This document shows, piece by piece, positions 1-10,520 of a stretch of DNA of 18,611 bases (position 1 is the stretch's first letter; every line of letters starts with the position of its first letter). A program made the translations under genes and the position numbers. The notes beneath the pieces were generated by a model that worked only from the letters and a program-made list of their open reading frames with translations, was not told the origin of the DNA and did not search any database. This DNA comes from Pleurotus ostreatus/Saccharomyces cerevisiae fusant (taxonomy: Eukaryota > Opisthokonta), in the NCBI GenBank assembly GCA_024196135.1, contig JAMQCK010000638.1:1-18611 (forward strand), given 5' to 3'.

Positions 1-515
1 TGTACTATGAGACCAGAGGATCGTGAACGTCGAGTCGTGAGCCGCAGGCTAGCGGAGTAGTAGTAAGTATGATGTATGTATGTATGTATATGTAGTAAAG
101 CAAAAAGTCGTGAAACAACGGCGGGCACCTGCCCACCGTCAAGCGTAATGAGCATGCGGGGAGTGGGAGGGCATGCGAGTCGTCATGAGCCAGCATAAAG
201 AATTATACCTATGATACATCGTCCCAGATATCACCAAGAGGAAGGGGGCGCGCCGTCCGTCCGTGCGCGTCCGTTTTCGACAGCAGAGGCGCGCCGTGCA
301 GCACGCGTTTTTCGACAGCAGAGAACCAGGCCATAATAGCAGAGTCGAGAGGGGAGAAGAGTCGAGCGTGGCGCGCGGAGGCACGCGCCACTGAAGGCCG
401 CGAACCGGGGCGTATACATACGTCCGAGGGCGCCACGACGCCGGCGGACAAACACGCTGCGCCGAGTGCTTGCAGATGTCGGGCAGCAGCGCGAGGAGGA
501 AGGGTCGTTCGGCGC
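1..515. other. Intergenic 3' flank without a supported gene
   Basis: No convincing coding sequence is visible; open frames here are short and low-complexity. The stretch holds a TGTA microsatellite near 72-89 and a 15-bp direct repeat reading TTTTCGACAGCAGAG at 274-288 and 309-323. It lies downstream of the minus-strand DUF6699 gene that ends at 516, so the right part probably includes that gene's 3' UTR and polyadenylation region. Confidence 0.6.
72..89. repeat. TGTA/ATGT tetranucleotide microsatellite
   Basis: About four tandem copies of a TGTA unit are visible directly, followed by an imperfect TATATGTA. This is a simple sequence repeat with no further inferred role. Confidence 0.8.
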
Positions 516-1741
516 CTACGCCTTCGAGAAGACGAGCTTGCCGATGCCGGCGCCGCCGGCGCTCTTGTCGACCTCGACGCCGACGAGGCGGGTCTTCTCG
601 CCGAGCCAGTCGATGCGGCGGACGCCGCCCTCCCAGCCGCCGCCCATGCGGTTGCAGCGGGCCTCGTAGGCGCGCGTCACCTTGCGCTGGGCGCGCGAGC
701 CCGCACCGAGCGCGTCCCACTCCTCCTGCGTGACGCGGACCATGAGCGTGTTATGGAGCGCGTAGAGGACGTCAAGGACGGTGACGGGCTCGCCGCCGGG
801 CGACGCGCGGTGGGGCGAGTTGCCGGAGAGGTAGAAGCGCGCCGCGGCGCGCGCACCAGAGGCGGCGACGACCGGCCATGGGAACTTGTCCGAGGCGAGG
901 ACGAGGGTGGTGTGCGACGGCGCCTCACTCGCGGGCTGGAGAAGGGTGTGGGCAGGCACGGGAGTGCGCGTGCCGCGGTCGAGCACGGTGCGCGAGGAGG
1001 GCGGGAGGGTGACGTCGTACGAGATAGGCGCGGCGCAGAGCTTGCCGTGCGCGAGTAGCGGGTGCATGTGCAGGGTCTCGGTGCGATTGGGGTTCTGGAA
1101 GGAGACGTGCGCATCTGTATGACCTGTTAGTGTGGCGCGATGAAAAGGTGAAAGGGCACGCACGGGGACCGTTGCGAGAAGCGTCGCTTGACGTTCTGGT
1201 GTGCTTCAAGACGGGGCGTGGCTCTCCATTGCGACTGACACTGCAGGAGCTGGAAGATCTCGGTGCAGATGCGGGACGGCGACCAGACACGCTACTTGAT
1301 GCGCTGCGGGAGCTGCAGTAGGAGTGGGTGGGGGCGAAGAGTGGGTAAGGGCTCGCTGCGGACTATTAGCACGCGTCTGAGATCAAAGATCGAGTACGCA
1401 CGTCGCTCCTTCGCCTTGGCGCTCGATGTACGATACAAGGGAACGTGCACGGGCCCGTTCTGGGACGCGCTCTTCGTGCGGCCTCTCGTACGGTTGGTGG
1501 CCGCGTCGTAGGTGTCATAACGCAAGGGGGATGGCGCTGCCGACCTTGAGACATGGCTAGATGCACGCTTGCGCTCCGCTGGGGGAGTGCTAGGCGCGAT
1601 GTAGACGAACTTCTCGTTCGGTTGAGACGCTGGGGCTGAGGAGGACTGCCTGGGGCGCGAGGAGGAGCGCGGTCGACGCTGCTTCTTCTCTGTCGGGGTA
1701 GACGGGCGGCTGCCAAAGAGTGCACGGAAGACGGAGGCCAT
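516..1741 (-). CDS. DUF6699 domain protein, three exons
   Basis: The gene lies on the minus strand with exons 1741-1402, 1355-1164 and 1114-516, giving 376 residues. Both introns (46 and 49 nt) start GTGCGT, contain TGCTAAT or ACTAAC branch sites and end in CAG; phases match across all junctions. Residues 1-177 are low-complexity, rich in Ser, Arg and Pro, and begin MASVFRALFGSRPS. From about residue 192 the sequence has the DUF6699 pattern: LHMHPLLAHG, then ISYDVTLPP, a FPWPVV segment, VTVLDVLYALHNTL, VTQEEWDAL, and finally GGVRRIDWLGEKTRLVGVEV. DUF6699 is a basidiomycete domain of unknown function, so no activity is proposed. The start at 1741 was chosen because it opens the conserved frame and sits about 45 nt downstream of a TATA box. 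No signal peptide or membrane segment is seen. Domain identity is recalled from family patterns, not searched. Confidence 0.85.
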
Positions 1742-1784
1742 GGTGGGGGAGCGAGTGGAACCGGATGGCGGTCGGGAGGAAACG

Positions 1785-1794
1785 CTTTTATATG
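1785..1794 (-). promoter_or_regulatory. TATA box of the DUF6699 gene
   Basis: On the minus strand the sequence reads CATATAAAAG, a near-perfect TATA box, 44 nt before the start codon at 1741. Transcription about 30 nt downstream would give a 5' UTR of roughly 15-25 nt. Confidence 0.65.
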
Positions 1795-1874
1795 CCCCAC
1801 CTTGCGCGCTGTGATCTGCGATCTGCGGGGGCATACTTCCCTTTTTGGAACTATCCGCATTCAGACATAGCCTA

Positions 1875-4800
1875 AGGGGGACGAGACCCCCGACCCCCGT
1901 TGCGCACGCGTTGACCGCGCTGTTCACCCCAAAATTGGGCATCGCCCCGCCACCCCTCCTCCGCCGCGTACGTCTTACACTCGGGCACCGCCGCCAGGTC
2001 CAGACGTCTTCCAGTTCTCCTTCCCAACGATCCGCGCGCCGCTTCCAGAACGATCAGCGCGTCCGCCGCCTCATTATCCAGCAAGCGCATGCCCGGCGCG
2101 AGGCCCGCTTCCCTGATGGGGCCCGCCCAATTATCAATCCGAGGCCTGCGCGCGTTTCCGAGGCACATACGCTTCACATACGTCCCGACGCGATCCAAAG
2201 GGGGGCTCGAATCCCCCAATTATTTCTGATTCCTGCATCCCAGTGATGGGCTGCGCGACCACGAATAATACACGAGGCAGGGTATATACGACCGCGCGAC
2301 GGTCGTGGGATGCGACAAGATGTAGACCCTGCGCGAAGTCGAAGTCGAAGGCCCCGCAACGGACTTAGCGCACGACGCGCACCGGCAGATGACGCTGCGC
2401 CACATTGGCTGCTCGCACGGCACGCCCATATCTCCCCTCATATCACAGTGACTGCATCTCCCTTGCACCCACTTGCTATCGCCTCATTCAGTGCGGGGGC
2501 GCGCGCATCACTGCGCGTCTTCACATCAAAGACGCGAACAATCATTGGAAGGCCCTCCGCGCGCCCTCGCCGGGTCTGCGGGGAGAGCAGGGACGCCACG
2601 CGCCCGCCTAGAATTCGCCCTAAAAGATAGTGAGCGCTCTGCGCGCCGTAAGTTCAGTCGCCCAAATCGCCAAGAATACGCGCGCTGGCATATCGTGTCT
2701 GCACGCGTCGCGAGTAGTCTCCTTTGATCACGGACGCAGGCTGATCACGGGTGCGGGTGAGTGCACGACGCGCAGAGGTGCGGCGGGCCCATGTCGAACC
2801 CCGGAATCAAATTAGCGGGGCCATTGTTCGTCCGGAAAGGCTGGCGCGCTAGCTGGGGAGCACAAAGGGTAGATAGCGCAGGAGGCGAGATAGCCAGCTA
2901 CAGCGGTCGCGGAGGATAGACCGGCGATGAACGCGCAGATGAATATAGCGGCTGTGTAGACGTATCGAGCGACAGCACATGAAGATGAATCGAACGACCA
3001 GTCGAAGATGCATCGCATTCAAGCGCCACACAGCTGAGATCTCGTCGGCGGCGCACCAGATCAACGAGCTCTCACGGGAACGACCAGGAACAGAAGAGGG
3101 CGCAGATAGAATCCAACTCGTGCGCGCCTAGCCGTATTTGGTCTAAAGTTGTCTGTACTGCTCCAGACCCCCTCCAGAAAAGCCGGTCAGCTATCCGAGC
3201 ACCGTATGCTGTGGCTGCAGCCGACTTGGGAGGTCCGGTCACATGGTTGAGCACAGGTTGAGCTTTGCAATTTAGCGAGGATATCGAGACCACTGACTCT
3301 CGGAGCAATTAACCCGCTACATGAACACAGGCTGCGCGAGCTCGTAAGAATACGCCGAATCCGAGCGGTAAGAAGATTATAGTCAGCAAGAGGTCCGCAT
3401 TGAGTTCATGACGGAGTAATCCCCGAGCCCGCCACACAGCCCAGCACCGATATGACCGCGAATCCCGGGAGGAAGAGCGCAGGAAGAGGCAATTCTTAGC
3501 GGCACGCGGGAGAGGGTCACTGAACAGAGCTGTGGTCGAGGGAGAAGCCCGACGTATTCGACAACTGAGTAAGCTCCCAGGAAAGTGTCGAACCATGATT
3601 CTGGGGGACGCAGAGTGTGGCGCAAGCGCGCAGGTTGGCCGGATAGACGCCCGCGACCGGGAGACGTGGGATGTGGTTGAACCGCCACGAAGCGTCACGT
3701 CACAAAACTCGAACATCACGCGGAGCCAGTCACAAGTTGAACTTTGGTGTGACTCACGCGCCTACGTCACGCAGGAAAGTCGGTTGCGGGGGCACGCCTC
3801 TTGGAGCGCGAGTGATGGGTGACAAGACCGGGGCCGCAGCAAGCGAGGCGATGATGACCGTAGAAGAAAGGGTGCAGGGAGCGGATGATGTGGAGGTAAC
3901 GATGAAGTCAGAGGGGGCGGGGAGCATCCCGGACGTCCACTAGACGCCGAGCTGTAGGGTCGGACACGACGCGTGAAAGGGTAGGTATCACTGCCAAAAG
4001 GGTAAGCAAGACTGCGCAGCGGAGCATAACGAGAGGGTCCCAAGCCTTTCAACTTGCCCCAGTCACCCGGCCAATACCGAGACCCATATTGTTCGAGACG
4101 AGCTCGGCGCAGACAGCTGAAAGGCCTCTTTCATCAGCCCGAGCGCCTGCCAAACATCACCGGAAGAAAGGGATATCACACTTGCCGTGACACTTACCCC
4201 GCGAAAGCAATAAAGCCCCAGGTCAAATACCCCAGACGCGCCTGGGAAGCATGGTCGATTTCACCGAGGGGGCATGGTGTGCCGCACCGGAAGAGGTGAC
4301 AAAGAGGCATGTTCAGTTGCGCCGAAAGGCATGGTTGATCTACGTACCGGAATATCGCGCCGCAGAGGGCTGTTACCGGGAATATTCGTACCGGCAGCCG
4401 CTGGATTTATCAAAGAGGGCGCACACTAGGGGCCGATGCAACGCGTTGCGCATACCGCAGTCGAGGGGGCTGACAGTGCGGGTAAGTGGCGCTCAACCTA
4501 TGCTGAATATCAGCCTGGTGTAGTCGTGAACAAGGGATCTCGAGCGTCAGACATACGGTTTAAGGGGAAGGAACAACCCTTATTAACTCAAAAATCAAAA
4601 ATTGAGGCGACTGTGCGATTGTTCAGTCGAATCTGAACATCTACCAAAGGGTAGCCATAAGCGATGCGCATATCTTCGTACGGCAGGTATTGATGAGCGC
4701 AAGGGATCATGAGCTTGCTGAGGTGGAGCGCACCGTTCTCCCAGCTTCGTCTGAGGCGCGTTAGTTCAATTGGCCATAGAAGCGTCATCGCCAGACCCTT

Positions 4801-7800
4801 ACCTGGAGCTGTCCTGCAAGATAGGCGGGATGGCCACTCGAAGCAGCATTGCGTAGGGTCTGGGAGAAGATTGACGTTCGCGGACGCCGGGCAGGAGCAC
4901 GTCGAGCTTACAGGGCTCAATCGTGCAATGAGGCTAAGTGTTCGCGACTTTTCCATCGAAATGTGTGCAGAATTGACGTAGACGCTCCCCGCGGACTGAC
5001 GCAAGGAAAGTACCCCTTCGACGGTCAGCACCACGAGCGGTCGTTGTCGGCGGCGAGCTCATCGGGAGACTAGCTATAGCTGGCGCGTAGCAAAGGCTTC
5101 ATTTCGTCCAAGCTCAATCACACCCGCTAAAGCTGAGGATCTCTACTATGTGCGACGTCGAAAAGATTAGCCGCATCCTGTCTGCAGCCCATCGCAGTCG
5201 CCCAGAACCAGCACACGCAGGCTACGCGGCCCGCGACGACGTCGGGTAGCAGTTACCGGGTGCGCCGCCAATCTGTCCCACATGCCGTGTCGTCTGTCCC
5301 ACGGCTAGAACCCTTCTGTAGCGCGAGCGCATCCCAAGAGGGAAGGTGCAAGGAAGAGGGTGCCAGTCGGGGTAATGGGTGAAGCGCCATGTGAATCCAG
5401 ACTTTCTCAACGAAGTCGCAGGACCCGCGGAAGTCGAGATCAGACAAGAACACAGCGCATAGCATGCTAAGGTGCGTCCAATAGCGACCCGGGGCCAGGA
5501 TTGGCGAGCAGGGAAGCTGGTAGCCGAGGTATGACGGTGAGGGATTGAGCAAGCGAGCGACGAAACGACCCATTGCAGAAGTCCAGCAGCGTAGAGCAGG
5601 ACCCAGAGATACGATAGCCGGACATGCAAGAAGACGATTGGCGCTTGTGGACGAAAGGGGATGCCGCCGAGCCGGCGGCAACGTGCGGCGAGCGTGCGCG
5701 AGGCCCGACTCGTGTTGGGGAAGGTGACCGACGCCAGGTCGCCTCGTGAGGGCTCGCGCGCCCACGCACCCGCACAATGTCCGTGGCTGGAATTCTACGC
5801 GCCAGGGCAGATCACTGAGAGGAAGGCGGGTTCGCGGCAGCGGCTCAGGCGGATTACTCGTGAGGGAACGTGGTGCGCAGTCGGCCTGGAAAGAAGAAAC
5901 ACTGAGCAATTTTCAGGCCTGCGGGCATGAATTCGTTGCAGATCAGAGGTGCACTCGTGTAAAAAAAGCGCTCGCACGACTCGGATTCGAACGTAAGATG
6001 TTTTCCTGTGAGGGTCAGAGTCCACTGCTGGCGATGACGATGAGCGCAGCAGCGTGACAGCGTCAAGCCGATGCAAACAGGCACCAACCCCCTCGGCAAC
6101 TTCCGATGCACTTCGCGTCGAGTTCCTTGTAGGTGCGCCGCTGCTTCGTTGTATGTGAATGCGTAGCTTCGAGAGAGCTTCTCAGTGTTCAGTGTTTCAA
6201 TCGATTCATGCAGCTGAGTACAGTATGTGATTCGAGTGATTTGTTGAGAAGCCCGGGACGGCCGGACGTCCGATCGTGCTGGCATGCACGCTTTCCTGAA
6301 GCTCACGTACGTATGTCGATCTCAGTGAGACTACCAACTCCGTCTAAACCTTGTCAAGGCCCAGACTTCAAGCTTCAAGGCCGTGACGAGAACCTATTTG
6401 GCGCTTACGAGTTGGAAACCGGGGCGTACACGTTGGCTCATTGCTTCCAGGGTAAAGGGCGTCCTCGCCGTAAGTTGTAACGGTGTTCATCGAAGCTCAG
6501 TGAATGCCTTTAGGGCGAAGTACGACACTGACCTGCAAAAGCTGTTCGGAGCGCAGGGCAGTGGCGAGCACCGGTACCCCCGTTCCCAGCCAGTCCGCCG
6601 ACAACTTCATAGGACTACGCTGAGCAGTAGCGGGGCGGGAGGTCAGGATCGAAAGCTTCTTCAGCAAGGTGTGCCCTCGACCGACTGAATGGCCGCGTAG
6701 TAGTCCATGCGTCGAGATCGGAGACACGCTGTACCAGCCGCTTTTGAACCGAGGCAATGCTTTAGGTGTAGCGGTGAAGCTATTAGAAGCGTCAGAGGGC
6801 TTGAGGCTTTCCAGAATTAAAGAACAACAAGCCACGTTCCGGAGCTTCCTATCGCCACGGAATTCCGGTGGAAGTACGCCGTGTTCATTAGTGAGCGGAT
6901 CGGCAGAGGACCGGATGCCGCTGTACACGGAAAATTTGGGCCGCGGAGAGATGAGGCGAAGGTGGCAATGGCAGAGTGCTTGATATGGAGCGGGCGTACC
7001 CTGGCGACAGCCGGGACGTCATGCAAGCCCGGAAGAGAACTGACGAGCACGGATACGGTGCAGCTCATTTGGGTATACCGACAGTCATATTGGTAAGGCG
7101 TCACACGTATCCTCAGCAGTTCATCGATGAATTCGATACTATCGAAGCACATCTCGACGAGAATGCCGCCCAAAGTATGATTCTCCGTGGCGCAGGCGTC
7201 GGCTACAGCTCGAGACCGATGGCAGGCAGGGCAAGGGTGAGATTTTCCAAATCTTTGGCGGGAGACGTAAGACAACGTAGCGCCAACGTTGGGTGCGGTG
7301 GTAGTGAGGTTATGTAGGCGTAAGTCAGTGAAGCATTGCTCATCGTTATTCATGGAAGCGAGCGGTTACACTGCAGATCGGGAGCTCTGTACCATCCTGC
7401 CGAGAAGAAGGTACGCTGACAAGAGTATCGAACCAGCGAGAGGTACTGAGGTTGGCAAAGGCGGTGTCTTCGTCACCGTAGGAAGCAGAAGGCCAGCGGC
7501 CCGAGCTAAATCGAACAGTTCGCCATGTGACAAACAGCTGACCGCACGTGGGCATGACATAAGCGCAACGCTTCTTGTCCAAAACCGTCACGGTCTTTTC
7601 GTTGACCTGAGTCTGCGCCGTCGCCGACTACCTTTCAAGGCTCAAAAATCTGCTCATGACTTCCGGGAGCTCCATTTGTCGTTCTTTGCTCGATTCATCA
7701 AGTCGAAGCAGACAACAAAAACTTGACTCGTTGTAGACATAGACGCGGCAGGCGCTTCTCGGCCATTGGATGCTCCTTGAAATCGGGTGGGAACTTCTTC

Positions 7801-7975
7801 GGCGAGAATTTGACCGTGTTGTATCACTTCTGAGTCGTCGAGTGACCTTCTATGTCCACGCGGAACGGGATGTCCGCCGGACCGCCATGACTGACCTCGT
7901 GAGCAGGATCGACGTTCTTATACTGCGCGAGGTGAGCACGTCCATCCCGACGACACATTCGCCGGCCTTGCAGCT
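1875..7975. other. Long region with no supported gene
   Basis: Frames on both strands were read across this stretch and no recognisable protein or continuous exon series was found. The longest open frames (minus 1872-2219, 3309-3719, 4588-5034, 5253-5909 and 6817-7353) carry no motif I recognise and have no supporting start or splice context. Small hydrophobic minus-strand frames at 2812-3018 and 3309-3400 could be relics of membrane proteins, but that is weak. A tRNA-like decayed element may lie at 5968-6047 on the minus strand. The region may be old, degraded repeat DNA, which is an inference from the lack of genes only. Confidence 0.5.
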
Positions 7976-7980
7976 TGCAG

Positions 7981-10388
7981 ATGGGTTTCCTGGCTTGTCT
8001 GGCTCTAGCATGCGCTCTCTCGCCCGTGAGGGCCTCTGCGCCGTCAGGCCCATGGGACGACTTCAACTACGCGCCTTCATCGCGCACTGTTAGCCCCACC
8101 GCCATATATAAGTACGATGGCGATGTCGAAAACCCTGAGGGACTACTCGGATCTGATCCTGCGTCTGCTACTCTCCAGGGCGTAGGGGCATGGGTAGCCC
8201 TCGACTTCGGCAAGGAGGTTCGTCGTCCTGCATTCATCTTTACCTTCTTTCTCACCGTATCCTAGGTCGGCGGCATCATCTCGGTAAACATAGATTCAGA
8301 GGAGCCCACCGACGCATCCCTCGCACTGACTTTCACCGAGTCGCCGCTCTTCGTCAGCCCGCTTCTCTCCGACGACTCTTCCATATCCGCGCCTAATATG
8401 TCGGTAGACGGGGCTCTTTCTGTCTCCGGGCCGCTTGAGGGAGGCGTTTGGACCCAGCCTACCGCGTCTCAGCGAGGGGGCTTCCGCTACTTGACGATCT
8501 CGCTGACCGACGGGGAGCGCGTATCCCTCTCGAACGTCTCCTGTGCCATTACATTCATGCCACACGTTGAGAATCTACGTGACTACTCCGGCTACTTCTA
8601 CGCGCCTGACCTGAGCGGAGACGACGAGGACCTTCTTACGAAGATTTGGTACTCCGGGGCGTACACTATTCAAACGAATATCATCGCAGCGGACGAGGGT
8701 AGAGTGCAAGTATACGGTGGGGGTACGTGTTCCTACGGTCTTGTCGCTATGTTGAGTGCTGAACCCGTCAAAGGATGGAGCAACAACGGAACCATTGCCT
8801 CAGCAAGTCCTGTCATTGTTGACGGTGCGAAGCGAGACCGGTATGTCGTCCCCTTCGCTCGCTGGAGCTGTGGAACTCACCGATCACTAGGACCGTTTGG
8901 CCAGGTACGCTACGCGCATGTGGCTGGACGCCTTTTCGCTAACAAGCTTCGTCGATAGGTGACATGGGGATCGCGGGACCCGCAGCCTTCGTCGCGCTGA
9001 ACGATCTCGTTTCTGTGCGCAACAGTCTCGACGAGATCTTCACTCTGCAAGACCCGTCTTCGGGCGGACTCCCGTGCTCAGGTCCTCTCATTAGCTGCGC
9101 GGTGGGAAGGAGGTACGTCGGTTCTGCCCGTATCTGCGTCGCGTCATTGAGCCGTGCGTACAGCGACACCTATCACGCCTGGTCTCTCGTTGGCGCGTAC
9201 AACTACTGGCTGCACTCGGGCGATACCCAATGGATGGAGGCGAAGTGGGATCAATATCGACTGGGAATAGCCTATCTGGCGGCGAAGGTCGACTCCAGCG
9301 TTGGCCTGCTGAATGCTACGGGTAGCAAAGATTGGGGTCGCCTTGGTGGCGGTGGGTTCAGTCTCGCGCCGAATGCGTTATACTACAAGGTGGGTTTGCT
9401 AGTCCCCATTTCGCGACGTCTGTCTGATGATGTAGGTCCTCCTCAACGGCGCCGAAATTGCAGCGGCGCTTGGTGACACCAATATCGCCGACGGCTGGCT
9501 CGCGGACGCTGCGGCGCTGAAAGTTGCGCTCAACACCGAACTTTGGGATGAGGAGGCGGGCTTGTACTTCGATAACACGACGACGACGCTGCACCCCCAA
9601 GACGGTAACTCGCTTGTCGCGTGGTTCAACGCCACGTCATCCGACGAGCGCAAGACTCGCGTGAGCGAGGGATTGACAAGAAACTGGGTGGACGTGGGCG
9701 CGGTGGCGCCGGAGCTTCCGGACAACGTCGCGCCATTCGCCGGGAGCATGGAGGTCGGTCGTCGGGCTGCGAGGGGCTTAGTATTCTGACGTAGCTCTCA
9801 GGTACATGCACATTTTGCAGCTGGCGCGGCGGAGCGGGCGCTCGATTTCATACGTCTACAATGGGGTTGGATGCTGACAACGAACGTGAGCGTGCAGTCG
9901 ACGCTCCTCGAGGGGTATACGTCGAATGGCTTGCTCTTGTAAGTTGCTGTCAGGTCGTCTACATTTTGATGTCTCTGACCGATCTTAATAGGTACCGCTC
10001 CTACGCAGGCTATACGGACGATCCGTCGTACATATCTCACTCGCACGGCTGGAGCGCTGGGCCCACACCTGCGCTCACCTCGTATTTGCTCGGCCTCACC
10101 CTGACGGAGCCAGGAGGAAAGGGTTTCCTTGTGCAGCCACAGACGGCTGGCTTACCCGCCGCCGAGGGTGGCTTTGAGACGCCCTTAGGCTGGTTCGGGG
10201 TAAGCTGGGCGAAGGACGAAGAGAGTGGGCGTTTTGAGATGAACGTGACGACACCCGAGGGAACCAGCGGCGCTGCTGTGCTTCCGGTCTCCGGAGACAT
10301 TTTGGTGGATGGTGTACAGGCTGTGGACGGGAACAGCGCGGAACTGGGAGGTGGTAAACATACATTAACTGTAGTATCAAAACAGTAA
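7981..10388 (+). CDS. Secreted six-hairpin glycosidase, GH78 (alpha-L-rhamnosidase)-like
   Basis: Nine exons (7981-8217, 8266-8722, 8774-8840, 8891-8904, 8959-9112, 9164-9389, 9436-9753, 9802-9938, 9992-10388) give 668 residues with every phase matching. Introns are 46-54 nt, several with GTACGT, GTATGT or GTAAGT donors. Residues 1-18 (MGFLACLALACALSPVRA) form a signal peptide, so the enzyme should be secreted. An N-terminal beta-sandwich-like region is followed from about residue 165 by an alpha/alpha barrel. Conserved signatures are GWSNNGT (232-238), VDGAKRDRTVWPGDMG (247-262), SDTYHAW, SHSHGWSAGPT (552-562) and AEGGFETPLGWFGVSW near the C-terminus. These match the fungal family usually annotated GH78, which acts on terminal rhamnose in plant glycosides and pectin. 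The classic GH78 RDE acidic residue is Arg254 here, so substrate and activity are uncertain. Exon 2 might instead read through the third intron in frame, adding 17 residues. A tRNA gene begins 14 nt after the stop codon. Confidence 0.88.
8891..8904 (+). other. 14-nt micro-exon of the glycosidase gene
   Basis: The exon GACCGTTTGGCCAG lies between an intron with donor GTATGT ending in CACTAG (8841-8890) and one with donor GTACGC, branch GCTAACA and acceptor GATAG (8905-8958). It completes Arg254, encodes Thr-Val-Trp-Pro and begins Gly259 of the conserved RDRTVWPGD motif. Leaving it out breaks both frame and motif. Confidence 0.85.
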
Positions 10389-10402
10389 CTGGAGTTAAAC
10401 AT

Positions 10403-10485
10403 GCATTAATGGGGTAGTGGTAACCTGGGTCGTTGCCACTGTTGCAACATTCGACCCGCCGGGGGTTCGATTCCCCCTTAATGCA
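10403..10485 (+). tRNA. tRNA-Gly (anticodon GCC) with a 12-nt intron
   Basis: The cloverleaf folds fully. The acceptor stem is GCATTAA (10403-10409) with TTAATGC (10478-10484), with discriminator A at 10485. The D arm is GGGT/ACCT. The anticodon stem is GGTCG (10428-10432) with CGACC (10452-10456). The T arm is GGGGG-TTCGATT-CCCCC (10461-10477). The anticodon loop starts TT, then GCC at 10435-10437 and A at 10438. The 12 extra bases CTGTTGCAACAT (10439-10450) sit right after position 37, where eukaryotic nuclear tRNA introns lie. The A-box region TGGGGTAGTGG and B box GGTTCGATTCC are intact, so the gene should be transcribed by RNA polymerase III. Confidence 0.88.
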
Positions 10486-10515
10486 TCGGTACTGCTTCGA
10501 GGGCAAACATCCCTC

Positions 10516-10520
10516 TTTTT
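10516..10520 (+). terminator. RNA polymerase III terminator of tRNA-Gly
   Basis: A run of five T residues begins 31 nt after the tRNA 3' end, as expected for Pol III termination. A second run of seven T residues follows near 10579 and could act as a backup. Confidence 0.6.

Noticed and set aside
1872..2219. 115-residue minus-strand open frame upstream of the DUF6699 gene
   Set aside because: GC-rich DNA easily gives such frames; no motif, no promoter and no splice context were found.
2198..2222. T-arm-like GGGGGCTCGAATCCCCC, possible tRNA end
   Set aside because: The 7 nt after it (AATTATT) have no partner at the right distance upstream and no A box or anticodon arm could be drawn.
3309..3410. 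Minus-strand peptide ADLLLTIIFLPLGFGVFLRA, resembling a Pmp3-type small membrane protein
   Set aside because: Only a short hydrophobic match; the rest of the Pmp3 pattern and a sensible start or splice site are missing.
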